Shown here in pieces: positions 13,601-24,554 of a DNA stretch of 64,000 nt. The notes below the pieces were generated by a model, which had not been told where the DNA came from, did no database searches, and worked only from the letters and a program-made list of their open reading frames with translations. Positions within the stretch are counted from its first letter, which is position 1. Each line of letters begins with the position of its first letter. A program made the translations under genes and the position numbers. The DNA comes from Rutidosis leptorrhynchoides (Eukaryota > Streptophyta > Magnoliopsida > Asterales > Asteraceae), in the NCBI RefSeq assembly GCF_046630445.1, contig NC_092333.1:1140001-1204000 (forward strand), written 5' to 3'.

Positions 13601-14713
13601 TCTAGAATGTGGAATCATCGTTTTAATGAGGAAGCCGAGAAATTTGGCTTCATTAAAAATGGTGATGAAGCTTGTGTATATAAGAAAGCTAGTGGGAGCA
13701 CTATCATGTTCCTTGTACTATATGTGGATGATATATTATTATTTGGGAATGATATTACCACAATGCAAGGAGTCAAAACTTGGCTAAAGAGTTGCTTCTC
13801 CATTAAGGATCTAGGAGATGCACAATACATATTGGGGATAGGGATCTATAGGAATAGATCCAAGAGATTGATAGGTTTAAGTCAAAGTACATACATTGAT
13901 AAAATCTTGAAAAAGTTCAAGATGGAAAACTCTAAGAGAGGTTTGGTACCTATTCAAAAAGGAACCGTTCTCAGTTCATCTCAGTGTCCTGCCACGAAAG
14001 ATGAACAAGAGAGAATGAAGAAAGTCCCATACGCATCTGCTATTGGGTCTATCATGTATGCAATGATATGTACTAGACCGGATGTGTCATGCGCTCTAAG
14101 CTTGACAAGTAGATACCAGAATAACCCAGGAAATAGTCATTGGATTGCTGTTAAAAGCATATTGAAATACCTTAGGAGGACTAAGGATATGTTTCTAATA
14201 TATGGGTCTGGTGAGGAGGAACTCGCTATAAAAGGTTACGTGGACGCGAGTTTCCAAACTGATCGAGATGACTCTCGATCACAATCCGGTTATGTCTTCA
14301 TGTTAAATGGTGGTGCAGTCTCTTGGAAGAGTTCGAAACAGGAGGTTGTTGCGTTATCCACTATAGAGTCGGAGTACATTGCCGCCTCACTGGCAGCTCA
14401 GGAAGCTGCATGGATGAAGAAATTCATCGACGACTTAGGAGTGGTCCCTTCCATTCAGGACCCTCTTGAGATCTTTTGTGACAACGAGGGTGCGATTGCT
14501 CAAATCAAGGAACCTCGTGCTCATCAAAAGACTCGTCACATTGAGCAGAGATTCAACTACATTAGGGATGAGGTTGAAAAGGGAAAGATATGTATTCACA
14601 AAGTTCACACAGATCAAAATGTTGCGGATCCACTCACGAAGCTTTTACATGGGCCAAAACATGAGGGACATGTTTGTGCATTAGGGCTTCGATATTCTAG
14701 TGATTGGATATGA
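10682..14713 (+). pseudogene. Gag-pol region of copia I
   Basis: It starts at ATG 10682 (MAANNNNN). Gag has a retrotransposon capsid-type region and a CCHC knuckle, CFGCGEMGHWKRNC. Protease follows with WVLDTGCGTHIC. The GAG-pre-integrase zinc region shows WHCRLGH and CESC; the integrase core shows HSDVCGP, FIDDFSR and RTDRGGEY. RT has WQMDVKTAFLNG and the catalytic YVDDILLF; RNase H has GYVDASFQTD and ESEYIAA. The order integrase before RT defines Ty1/copia. A short variable stretch (around 12900-13060) separates integrase from RT. This is a fossil copy but nearly whole, about one break. Confidence 0.95.
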
Positions 14714-15482
14714 TCTATTTTATGTATTGTACCGGAACGAAATTATTCAAACTCATTAATATAACTATGGTGTTAATTTATTTGTGTTATGTTCCTATTT
14801 TGCATATTTCATCCATGAATAAGCAATTATTCTAAATTTCCGTAGTCGATCACATTTGTGGGAACAAGTGTGAGGTTTAGACTATTATGAACTCGGATTG
14901 GTATACATTCATAGGTTGAATGTGGGGCAAGGTTGCAACCAAGGTTCATAGATATTTGTGGGAAACAAATATTGGAAGACCCGCTCTCAAGAATTACTGT
15001 ATAGAGCCTTTGTGGTTGATCACATGTAATCTTGAGTAAAGGCGAATATCATTGTATCCTCTGACCTGAGATACATATTGGGTTCGGATATTCACCAAGT
15101 ACTGTGCCTTGATTCTTTCCTTCGCTATTCTGAAACATGGTAGTACATAAGGAAGAACTCAGGTATATTACAAAGTGTATATCTAGGACGTATGTAGTCA
15201 AGATGGAATTTGTCCCTCTTATTCGTTGAGAGTTAGATGTCTAAGGCCTGAAAAGTTAAATCTATAAGAGAGTGATCACTCTGTATCTCTTGGATTTAAC
15301 ATGACATCTAGGACGAAAGGAAATAATGAAAGATTCACCTAATCATATTCGAGATGGGAACTCGAAAGGGATGATGTTATTGAATGGCACAAAGTCATAA
15401 CATATTAGGGGTGATGGACGGTGTGTTAGGCTGTATCCATCACTTGCATTAATTTCTTATGTTTCTCGTGCAAGTGGGAGAT
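14714..15482 (+). other. 3' untranslated stretch and polypurine tract of copia I
   Basis: No coding region is visible between the end of pol and the right LTR. The last bases, GCAAGTGGGAGAT (15470-15482), are a purine-rich tract in the position of the plus-strand primer. The stretch is long for a copia element, and I can assign no function to it. Confidence 0.7.
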
Positions 15483-16411
15483 TGAAGGTATTTCGTATGC
15501 CCGAGAGACATATTAAATTAACGTGGCTAACATGTTATGATCCAAGTCGGGTCATACCCAATAACAAACTTACCAACACTTTATAAGTATTTAATCTTAA
15601 CGACTGGATCGTTGAATAAATACGCGACACTTGAACTTTAGAAAATCGGTTTTCTGAAATGTTATTGCTTGAAATAAATTATTTGGATAATTTGTATTTA
15701 ATTATTTATAGGTTTAAATAATTATGTTGTGTTATATTTTATAAGATTGGTTTATAAAATATGTGACTTAACAAATGCACAATGTATATATAACAAGTTT
15801 TATAAAATTGCAAAGTTTTATACAACAAGTTTATAAAATATAAGCTTGGTTATAAAATATATGCATGTGCAGATTTTGGGGTTTCAAGGAGTCATCCCAT
15901 GCTTGTTTTGTCACTTTTAAAACAACACAATTCCTTAGGCACATGCTTAAGAGGTTAACCAAGGTTTTGACCAAAACAGACATGCAATACACATAAAAAT
16001 AAGCTAGAAAAAAAAACTGCATTCTTCTCCCTTCCTTGCTGTTTCTGCCGTGGCCTTTCAAGGAGGTTAAGGAGATCATTTTTCTTTTAGCAAGCTTGTT
16101 CTCAAGTGTTGATTAAATCCTAACCAAAGTACAAGGTGTTGGTTACAAGTTTGGGGTATAATCTCTTGAGGTTTCATCCATTTGAAGCTCCATTCAACAT
16201 CATCATCTTCATCTCTTTCAACTAGCTTGGAATAGGTATAACATCTTATTCTTGCTTGTAGTTTGTAAGTATATATCACAACTTGATCCTAATTGGGTTT
16301 TAAACTTTAATTGGTTAAAGATTTAACAAGTTACCAAATGATTTTTCATGCTTCCGCTTTGAATGGTTCTTAAAAGGTTTTAAGTGTTATGAAACTTGTT
16401 AAAACCCAACA
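15483..16411 (+). repeat. 3' LTR of copia I (929 bp)
   Basis: This is the direct repeat of 8310-9238, with the same TGAAGG start and CCCAACA end. It is followed at once by the second TCCTG copy and the resumed LINE ORF1 sequence. Confidence 0.96.
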
Positions 16412-16416
16412 TCCTG
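16412..16416. repeat. Right target-site duplication of copia I (TCCTG)
   Basis: This is an exact copy of 8305-8309, immediately outside the CA end of the right LTR. Confidence 0.95.
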
Positions 16417-18177
16417 GACTATTGTTGGGCTCTTTGACTCTTCATGAACCCCTTCAAAGTCATCATTTATAGTCAATTCAGGATTGTTGGGCTCAATTGG
16501 GTCTTGTATAACTGGACTTTTATTATGGCCCAATTCATTGAGATCCGTATCTTTTTTGGTGGACCCATCTTTTTTTAAATTGCTGTTAGGATCAGCTTTG
16601 TTATCTTGAACGTTACACTCAACCACTCTAGGAACACAATCATTATTAGGGATTGCATTGGAACAGGATCTTTCATTAAAAGAATTATTGGGACTTTGTG
16701 CCATTATGCGTGGACTTTTGTTATTCTCAGTGCGAACACAATAATTACTTTCATGGAAAAGATTTCCCAGGTCCCCACATACCGATTCTTCATCCTCCCG
16801 TGCCTGAGATCTAACGTTCCGATCACTATTACTGGAATTTTGTTCTTTTACCGGCGTGTTGAAGGATTTTTGCAGCTCATCTTCTTTCTGAACCTGATCA
16901 TCGTCTTTGTCTAGGTTAAAAAGTGCCTCTTCTTCATACTCTGGATTTTCAAAAGTATCATCAATAAACTCGTCGTCTGAATTTGAACTTTCCGTTTTAG
17001 CATAATCCTGCTTTTCACATGAAATAAACTCGAATTGAACCACCCTGGATAAGTCTTCTTTAACACTAACATAGTGAACACCATTATCATCCGCTAACTT
17101 GACCCAACCATTAATGTTAAGAGTGTTATTTCGTACATGAACTAAGACACTACCAGTATGTAGGTTTTGATTTCCTTCTTCTACATTACAGTTTTCCATT
17201 GAGATAATTCTTCCCCACCAACCAGCGATGTCTTTGAACGTTGTTTCGTTCCATAGGGTTACTGGTACGCCCATAATGTTAACCCAAACTAATTTTCTTG
17301 GTGACATATGCTTTTCATTAAGAACGCGTATAGACTTGCTCCATTTGTGAATTGCATGTTGTTCGTTTCTGATAAGGTTACTAGCAGTTTCAGACGAATC
17401 GAGAACAACAAGCACTTCCATTCCTCCCAAATATTTAATAGAGGAGTATTGTAACCCTTCAATTCTGCACAGATCTTCAAAAGTAAAGAATGTTTCAACA
17501 TCTTTTAGTTCACATATGACAGATTTTTCGTTGAGGTTGTTTACCCTTTCTTTTACTTTAATTGTTCTTTCGTCAGTATAAAACACGCTTTCTTCTCTGG
17601 GTTTCACATTAACACTTCTTTGTCTTCCAAGCTTTTCCCTAAGATCTCCATCTTTTTGTTTATTTAACTTCTCCCGTAAGTCTTCTTTTTGGTTTCTCAC
17701 CACTTCACAAAACAGTCTGTCATCTCTATATGCATTGCCATAGGGTTGGAACTGTTGCCGGTTTTCAGTCTTTGATTTCAGTTTGGGGAAGTTTTGGTTA
17801 ATAACCTCAACCCTATCTTTTGCTTTGAAGATTCTTATTGGGGCTCCATTGAATTTGATCTTCTCCAGTACCAATAGGAGTTGATCAACACAATGAACAT
17901 TCCCAAATCTTGCGAAGGCAAATCTATGCCCGTTGCGTAGTCGTTTTCCCACCAGATACACATCCCTAATGTCACCGAAATCTTTGAAAGTTTTCCATAA
18001 GTCTTCCACTTTCCAACTTTCCGGGAAGTTGAAAAACATGAACGACGTCAAATGGATTCCGAATAGCCTAGTGAACCGATCTTGAAGTCTACCGTTGTAT
18101 CGATTTCGCATCTCACTTGCTCCGCCATGACCTAGTTTTGTTTCTCTCTCTCTCTCCTTACATTCTCTCTCACACAC
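16412..18177 (-). pseudogene. LINE ORF1, N-terminal piece (RRM protein)
   Basis: This is the nucleic-acid-binding ORF1 product of an L1-type LINE, acting as the RNA chaperone of the element. An RNA-recognition fold is visible at about residues 44-115 (MFFNFPESWKVEDLW, then RFAFARFGNV). A second domain follows, with WVNIMGVPVTLWNE as in plant retrotransposon-associated DUF4283 proteins. The C-terminal half is acidic (near DEFIDDTFENPEYEEE). The frame is open from 18177 to the copia I junction. A likelier start is the Met at 18111 (MRNRYNGRLQ), because the first 22 residues derive from a CT-repeat leader. No zinc knuckle is visible. Confidence 0.85.
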
Positions 18178-18230
18178 CCCATTCTCTGTGTTTGAATTCT
18201 GTTTTTTATTAACTAAAGTTTTTGGATTAC

Positions 18231-18836
18231 TTTAATGTACGTTTTGCCAACTTTACATAATTAAAGATATAAGAATTAATCAACCATAAATTTCTTAAAT
18301 GTAAGCTAAATAATAAACCTTGTGACAAGATTGATTCGTTGCACGTTGTTTTGCTAATGTCCCATTCGTTTTGAATTTATTCGATTTAAAACAAAAATTC
18401 ACATCTAATACTGACTAGATCTACCTCTACCTGACGTATGATATTATTATTATTATTTATTTTTATTTTTTTTGACGACAATTTTTTAGTTTTACTAAAT
18501 CATTTATTTCAACGACCTTCATCATTTGCACGTAACACACACGTTCGGATGGAAACTCGAACCCGATTGACGATACCTGGGAACACATTCATTCGGGTAG
18601 TGTTCTGGGTAGAGGTCCGTAAACGAATACGATGAAACCTTCTTATATGGTCAATATATACCACCATTATTGGTGTTCAATTTATTTAAAGAAAATCATG
18701 TTATCCCTAAGAATCGAGCACATGACCTCTCCCTATCCCATGACTCAAAGGACGTGAGAGAACCGTTCAACAATGCCGACAAGTTGTTATTATATTATAT
18801 TGTTGTTGTTATTATTATATTATATTGTTCTTGTTG

Positions 18837-18903
<67 letters not shown>

Positions 18904-19506
18904 CGACTGGTTGATCGATCCTTTTGGTGTTGGTCATTTAGATGTCGTGCTGATTACCGATCAAGTCTGAATTTGTTTTGATTTGGACATCTTAAACCGA
19001 AAAAAGGTTATTTAATTTAACTTTAAATTAGTTTGTGATATGAGCGTAAACATAATATTAATCTTGTTGCACTCGTTATGAATTTATTACAGGAGTATAA
19101 GATTGGAGTTGCAAGAGTGAGTAATTCCCGATGATACTATTTCAATTTCGGAAGATTGTTCATTGTTATTGTTTATTCTCATTCTGCCACTATATGATGT
19201 CCTTTCGAACGTTGTTTCCGGACTGTTGCTTCTTCGCGATATCGTTGAGTTCATTTTTTCATTATTTCTTTTGTATGGCTGGTTAACAATAACAACTATA
19301 TTTGTGGGTTCGTCTCTGCTTCAATTACTATAATCAACACCGTTATTCACTCTTCAACTTTTTCAATTTTCACCAATGTGTTTTCCGATGAACATTGTCC
19401 GTGACCCGGTCATCACTGTTGGTGCTTTTTGCTAACAATATTGTTATATATTTTTTTCTAATGATATTGGTCAATAGTAAGTGTTACTACACAAACATAA
19501 CAGCTG
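18231..19506. other. Spacer without recognisable genes
   Basis: AT-rich sequence with no coding similarity that I recognise. It contains a TTA/TAT microsatellite at about 18839-18903, preceded by diverged TTG/TTA units. The 65-aa and 103-aa frames across it are products of the repeat. Confidence 0.6.
18839..18903. repeat. (TAT)n microsatellite
   Basis: About 21 uninterrupted ATT/TAT units follow imperfect TTGTTGTTA units. Simple sequence; probably length-variable. Confidence 0.95.
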
Positions 19507-19511
19507 ACAAC

Positions 19512-19998
19512 TGTTGGTGCATGTAATCCTCAACCGTAGATAGCTTATCGTTTTAATACATTTAGTCATGTAATAGCATACATTGGTGACTATTGATTAT
19601 ATGTGTGTTTGTGTGTGCTTAATTAATTAAACAATCAATATGTTAAACTGCATACACAGTCGCCCGAGTGTGTCCACACACTCGACCGACTGTGTGACTC
19701 AGTCGACCGACTGTCTTACACAGTCGACCGAATGTGTCTGGCATGCAGTATATATACGGGTTGAAGCCTCCATTGTGAGGTTACACACATTCCAACAACC
19801 CTAATCGACTGGTATTCGTTCCATTCGATCCCTAACACCAATTACCACCGAATAGGCTTCGTTCTAATCTAGATTAAACCCTAGGTTTGATCAAATCGAA
19901 CCCGACACGACCCGTATCTCGGTTTTAGTCGTTTCCAGTGTATTCCGCCTCTAGTCACGATCATAAGCGACCTAAGATCCGTCAAAACAACGTCTACA
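19512..19998. mobile_element. Probable solo LTR (487 bp) with ACAAC duplication
   Basis: The segment starts TGTTGGTGCATG and ends CGTCTACA, so it has TGT...ACA ends. ACAAC lies directly before it (19507-19511) and directly after it (19999-20003). A TATA-like stretch, AGTATATATACGG, occurs near 19747, followed by about 250 bp that could be R-U5. Four near-palindromic units occur upstream of the TATA. No primer site or polypurine tract adjoins it, so a solo LTR left by LTR-LTR recombination is the simplest reading. Ty1/copia is likely from the 5-bp duplication and size. The duplicated pentamer is of low complexity, so confidence is moderate. Confidence 0.6.
19655..19738. repeat. Four tandem near-palindromic units in the solo LTR
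   Basis: Units of about 21 bp built on CAGTCGACCGACTGTG, each almost self-complementary (CAGTCG/CGACTG), lie upstream of the TATA-like box. The placement is that of a U3 enhancer array. Function unknown. Confidence 0.8.
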
Positions 19999-20003
19999 AC
20001 AAC

Positions 20004-20594
20004 GAATGTTGGTAGTGTGAGGGGGTTACCCTCTGTTGGCGGTTTTAAAATTTACGTGTAGGATAAAATAATCGATGACCGGATAAATCACCGAATCGTG
20101 GTATCACTTTCTGAAAGTAACTATTCAACCCTTATTGCCTGGGTTACACGAATGTCACTTTAGGATAAGACAATGTTCTTGGTTTTGGCAGAAAACAAGA
20201 ACCCTTTCGCAATAGAGTATTTTGGTTTCGTATTGTGTATCTCGTGAATAAATCGTCAATGTATTTGTAGGCCCCGTGATTATAGAAAAAGATATATTCG
20301 AATCAATTGGCCGATTAACTCTCCATAAATATCTCCCATAATATTCAATCTGGTTAATATAATAATTTTTTCCATAAACAAGAATTATACTTTTCACAAA
20401 TATAGCATAAGTGGTTACACGAATAATCCTTTCATATTTTATTAAAACTTGGACACCACTCTAAATCTCAAAATTCGTGCTAAGTCTTTTCAGCCTCTAA
20501 AAGGGAGTAACAAATCTTTACTACACAAGGAGTAGCAAATCCTTGATGCCCAGGATATAGCAAAACACAATGAATTTTGACAAGTCTTTTTCAT
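20004..20594. other. Spacer without recognisable genes
   Basis: I see no coding region, RNA gene or clear element end in this stretch. It may belong to an old LTR that continues into the tandem repeat that follows, but I cannot support that. Confidence 0.4.
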
Positions 20595-20781
20595 GTTGCC
20601 TCTTAAGGACCAGCAATGCTGCCTCTTAAGGACCATCATTGCTGCCTCTTAAGGACCATCACCGAATACTTGTGATGTCGTAGTGCTGCCTCTATCGACC
20701 AGCATTGCTATCTCTTAAGGACCAGCACAGAATACTTGTGATGCATTCAGTGCTGCCTTCAATGCTGCCTCTAAGGACCAA
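20595..20781. repeat. Tandem repeat based on GCTGCCTCTTAAGGACCA
   Basis: Seven units start with GCTGCC or a close variant. They vary from about 12 to 45 bp; two longer ones carry an insert like GAATACTTGTGATG. The array stops six bases short of element C. Confidence 0.85.
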
Positions 20782-20786
20782 AACTA
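20782..20786. repeat. Left target-site duplication of element C (AACTA)
   Basis: AACTA precedes the left LTR end and recurs at 57804-57808 directly after the right LTR, 37 kb away. It ties the two ends to one original insertion. Confidence 0.8.
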
Positions 20787-20934
20787 TGTTAGGAATTTAT
20801 GGACCCAACAACGATCACCAATCAATAGATTGTGATCCCACAAACGACAAACGGACATAATAAATGCAAGAAAAGTAAAAGACACAAGAATTTACGTGGT
20901 TATATGCAATCGGTATGATTGCTTTAGTCCACGG
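20787..20934 (-). repeat. 3' LTR of element C, left segment
   Basis: It starts TGTTAGGAATTT on the plus strand, the complement of the LTR end. It contains TTTACGTGGTTATATGC, like the cap/polyadenylation region of Tork-type LTRs. Gypsy B follows after CACGG. The rest of this LTR resumes at 32499. Confidence 0.85.
20930..20934. repeat. Left target-site duplication of gypsy B (CACGG)
   Basis: CACGG before the left LTR of B is repeated at 32494-32498 after its right LTR, an exact 5-bp duplication. Confidence 0.95.
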
Positions 20935-23900
20935 TGTAGTGACCCGAACTTTTCCATGTTTATATATATTAAATGAAATTGATATTTACATGATTAAGTG
21001 TTTCCAACATGTTAAGCAATCAAACTTATTAAGACTTGATTAATTGGAATAGGTTTCATATAGACAAATGACCACCCAAGTTGACCGGTGATTCACGAAC
21101 GTTAAAACTTGTAAAAACTATACGATGACATATATATGGTTATATATATAGTTAACATGATTTTATTATAAGTATGTATCTCATTAGGTATTTTAACAAT
21201 GAGTTATATACATAAAAATGAGACTATTAAATTAAGAAACTCGAAAAAGATATATATAACGATTATCGTTATAACGTCTTACTAGGTACATATGAATCAT
21301 ATTAAGATATTGATACACTTGGTTAATTATGTTAAATGAAAAGTAAATATATCATTAAGTGTATTAACAATGAACTACATATGTAAAAATAAGACTACTA
21401 ACTTAATGATTTTGAAACGAGACATATATGTAACGATTATCGTTATAACGACATTTAATGTATATAGATCATATTAAGAGATATTCGTACATCATAATAT
21501 CATGATAATATAATAATTTAAAATCTCATTTGATATTATAAACATTGGGTTAACAACATTTAACAAGATCGTTAACCTAAAGGTTTCAAAACAACATTTA
21601 CATGTAACGACTAACGATGACTTAACGACTCAGTTAAAATGTATATACATGTAGTGTTTTAATATGTATTCATACACTTTTGAAAGAATTCAAGACACTT
21701 ATCAAAATACTTCTACTTAACAAAAAATGCTTACAATTACATCCTCGTTCAGTTTCATCAACAATTCTACTCGTATGCACCCGTATTCGTACTCGTACAA
21801 TACACAGCTTTTAGATGTATGTACTATTGGTATATACAATCCAATTATCAGCTCTTAGCAGCCCATGTGAGTCACCTAACACATGTGGGAACCATCATTT
21901 GGCAACTAGCATGAAATATCTCATAAAATTACAAAAATATGAGTAATCATTCATGACTTATTTACATGAAAACAAAATTACATATCATTTATATCTAATC
22001 CATACACCAACGACCAAAAACACCTACAAACACTTTCATTCTTCAATTTTCTTCATCTAATTGATCTCTCTCAAGTTCTATCTTCAAGTTCTAAGTGTTC
22101 TTAATAAATTCCAAAAGTTCTAGTTTCATAAAATCAAGAATACTTCCAAGATTGCAAGTTTACTTCCAAGTTTTCTAAATCCATTCCAAGTAATCATCCA
22201 AGATCAAGAAACCTTTGTTACTTACAGTAGGTTATCTTTCTAATACAAGGTAATAATCATATTCAAACTTTATTTCAAGTGGAAATCTTACTTGAAATTG
22301 TTTTCGTGTCATGATTCTGCTTCAAGAACTTTCAAGCCATCCAAGGATCCTTTGAAGCTAGATCTATTTTTCTCATTTCCAGTAGGTTTATTCAAGGAAC
22401 TTGAGGTAGTAATGATGTTCATAACATCATTCGATTCATACATAAAAAGCTGTCTTATTCAACGTTATAAACTTGTAATCACTAGAACGTAGTTTAGTTA
22501 ATTCTAAACTTGTTCGCAAATAAAGTTAATCCTTCTAACTAGACTTTTAAAATCAACTAAACACATGTTATATATCTATATGATATGCTAACTTAATGAT
22601 TTAAAACCCGGAAACACGATAAACACCATAAAACTGGATATACGCCGTCGTAGTAAAATCGGGGGCTGTTTTGGTTGGGATAATTAAAAGCTAAGAAGAA
22701 CTTTGATTTAAAAGCTATACTTCTGGAAAAATGATTTTTCTTATGAACATGAAACTATATCCAAAAATCATGGTTAAACTCAAAGTGAAAGTATGTTTTT
22801 CAAAATGGTCATCAAGATGTCGTCCTTTCGACGGAAATGACTACCTCTTTCAAAAAGGACTTGTAACTTGTATTTCCGACTTTAAACTTATACTTTTTCT
22901 GTTTAGATTCATAAATTTAAGTTCAATACGAAACCGTGGCCACTGGAATCACTCAAAATGGATTAGAAACGAAGAAATGGAAAGTAAAACAAGATTGATA
23001 AAAAATACTCATTTTACCTACGTGAAAGTTAGTAATAAATCTATTCCAACCATAACCTAATCAACTTATATTGTATATTATGTAATCTTGAGATACCATA
23101 GACACATATACAATGTTTCGACCTATCATGTCGACCCATCTATATATATATCGCGGAACAACCATAGACACTCTATATGTGAATGTTGGAGTTAGCTATA
23201 CAGGGTTGAGGTTGATTCCAAAATATATATATAGTTTGAGTTGTGATCAATACTGAGATACGTATACACTGGGTCGTGGATTGATTCAAGATAATATTTA
23301 TCGATTTATTTTTGTACATCTAACTGTGGACAACTAGTTGTAGGTTACTAATGAGGACAGATGACTTAATAAACTTAAAACATCAAAATGTATTAAAAGT
23401 TTTGTAAATATATTTTGAACATACTTTGATATATATGTATATATTGTTATAGGTTTGTGAATCAACCAGTGGCCAAGTCTTACTTCCCGACGAAGAAAAA
23501 ATCTGTGAAAGTGAGTTATAGTCTCACTTTTAAAATCTAATATTTTTGGGATGAGAATACATGCAGGTTTTATAAATGATTTACAAAATAGACACAATTA
23601 CGTGAAACTACATTCTATGGTTGAATTATCGAAATCGAATATGCCCCTTTTTATTAAGTCTGGTAATCTAAGAATTAGGGAACAGACACCCTAATTGACG
23701 CGAATCTTAAAGATAGATCTATTGGGCCTAACAAACCCCATCCAAAGTACCGGATGCTTTAGTACTTCGAAATTTATATCATATCCGAAGGGTGTCCCGG
23801 AATGAAGGGGATATTCTTATATATGCATCTTGTTAATGTCGGTTACCAGGTGTTCACCATATGAATGATTTTTATCTCTATGTATGGGATGTGTATTGAA

Positions 23901-24345
23901 ATATGAAATCTTGTGGTCTATTGTTACGATTTGATATATATAGGTTAAACCTATAACTCACCAACATTTTTGTTGACGTTTAAAGCATGTTTATTCTCAG
24001 GTGAATACTAAGAGCTTCCGCTGTTGCATACTAAAATAAGGACAAGATTTGGAGTCCATGTTTGTATGATATTGTGTAAAAGCTGCATTCAAGAAACTGA
24101 TTTCGATGTAACATATTTGTATTGTAAACCATTATGTAATGGTCGTGTGTAAACAGGATATTTTAGATTATCATTATTTGATAATCTACGTAAAGCTTTT
24201 TAAACCTTTATTTATGAAATAAAGGTTATGGTTTGTTTTAAAAATGAATGCAGTCTTTGAAAAAACGTCTCATATAAAGGTCAAAACCTCGCAACGAAAT
24301 CAATTAATATGGAACGTTTTTAATCAATAAGAACGGGACATTTCA
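20935..24345 (+). repeat. 5' LTR of gypsy B (3411 bp)
   Basis: It starts TGTAGTGACCCGAAC and ends GGGACATTTCA. Around 21170-21500 it holds two diverged copies of a roughly 180-bp unit, each with ACGATTATCGTTATAACG; A and E have only one. Confidence 0.95.
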
Positions 24346-24554
24346 GTTGGTATCCGAGCGTTGGTCTTAGAGAACCAGAAAATTTGCATTAGTGTGTCTT
24401 ATCGAGTTTGTTAGGATGCATTAGTGAGTCTGGACTTCGACCGTGTTTTCTTTAAAAATGATTGCTTAACATTTTTGTTGGAAACTATATATTATTAACA
24501 TGTATATATTATGTGATATATTAATCTCTTAACATGTTTGATATTGTGTGATAG
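24346..24554 (+). other. Primer binding site and leader of gypsy B
   Basis: GTTGGTATCCGAGCG abuts the LTR, matching the initiator-Met-tRNA complement (TGGTATCAGAGC) with one change. About 200 bp of AT-rich leader precede the acidic ORF. Confidence 0.85.

Larger units (their letters stand above)
8310..16411 (+). mobile_element. Element I: very young Ty1/copia retrotransposon, nearly whole
   Basis: This is an 8.1-kb element with two 929-bp LTRs, a primer binding site one base inside the left LTR, a long leader, a gag-pol region in copia order (gag, protease, integrase, RT, RNase H), a 0.77-kb 3' untranslated stretch and a polypurine tract. It interrupts LINE ORF1 with a perfect TCCTG duplication. 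I find one base differing between the two LTRs (near 8756 and 15929). At an assumed 1.3e-8 substitutions per site per year that is a few tens of thousands of years. It looks whole apart from about one break in the coding region. I cannot fix the copia lineage from memory. Confidence 0.96.
5727..18230 (-). mobile_element. Element H: L1-type LINE, split by copia I and cut by gypsy A
   Basis: This is a minus-strand non-LTR retrotransposon. Its 5' end is near 18.2 kb; ORF1 runs 18177 to about 16412 and resumes at 8304 after copia I; ORF2 follows and is cut at 5727 by the LTR of A. ORF1 has an RNA-recognition motif, and ORF2 has an AP endonuclease and an L1-type reverse transcriptase, as in plant L1 elements. 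The 3' end and poly(A) tail are outside the window, to the left of A. The exact 5' end is uncertain (about 18180-18240). Coding damage is light: one in-frame stop in ORF2 and one frameshift near the end of ORF1. Confidence 0.9.

Noticed and set aside
16606-16914. A 102-aa plus-strand frame
   Set aside because: Shadow of LINE ORF1 on the opposite strand.
18670-18981. Tyr/Ile-rich frames of 65 and 103 aa
   Set aside because: Translation of the TAT microsatellite.
20595-20781. Possible CRISPR-like array
   Set aside because: Units vary in length and the spacer-like parts are themselves repeats; plant nuclear context. It is a tandem repeat.
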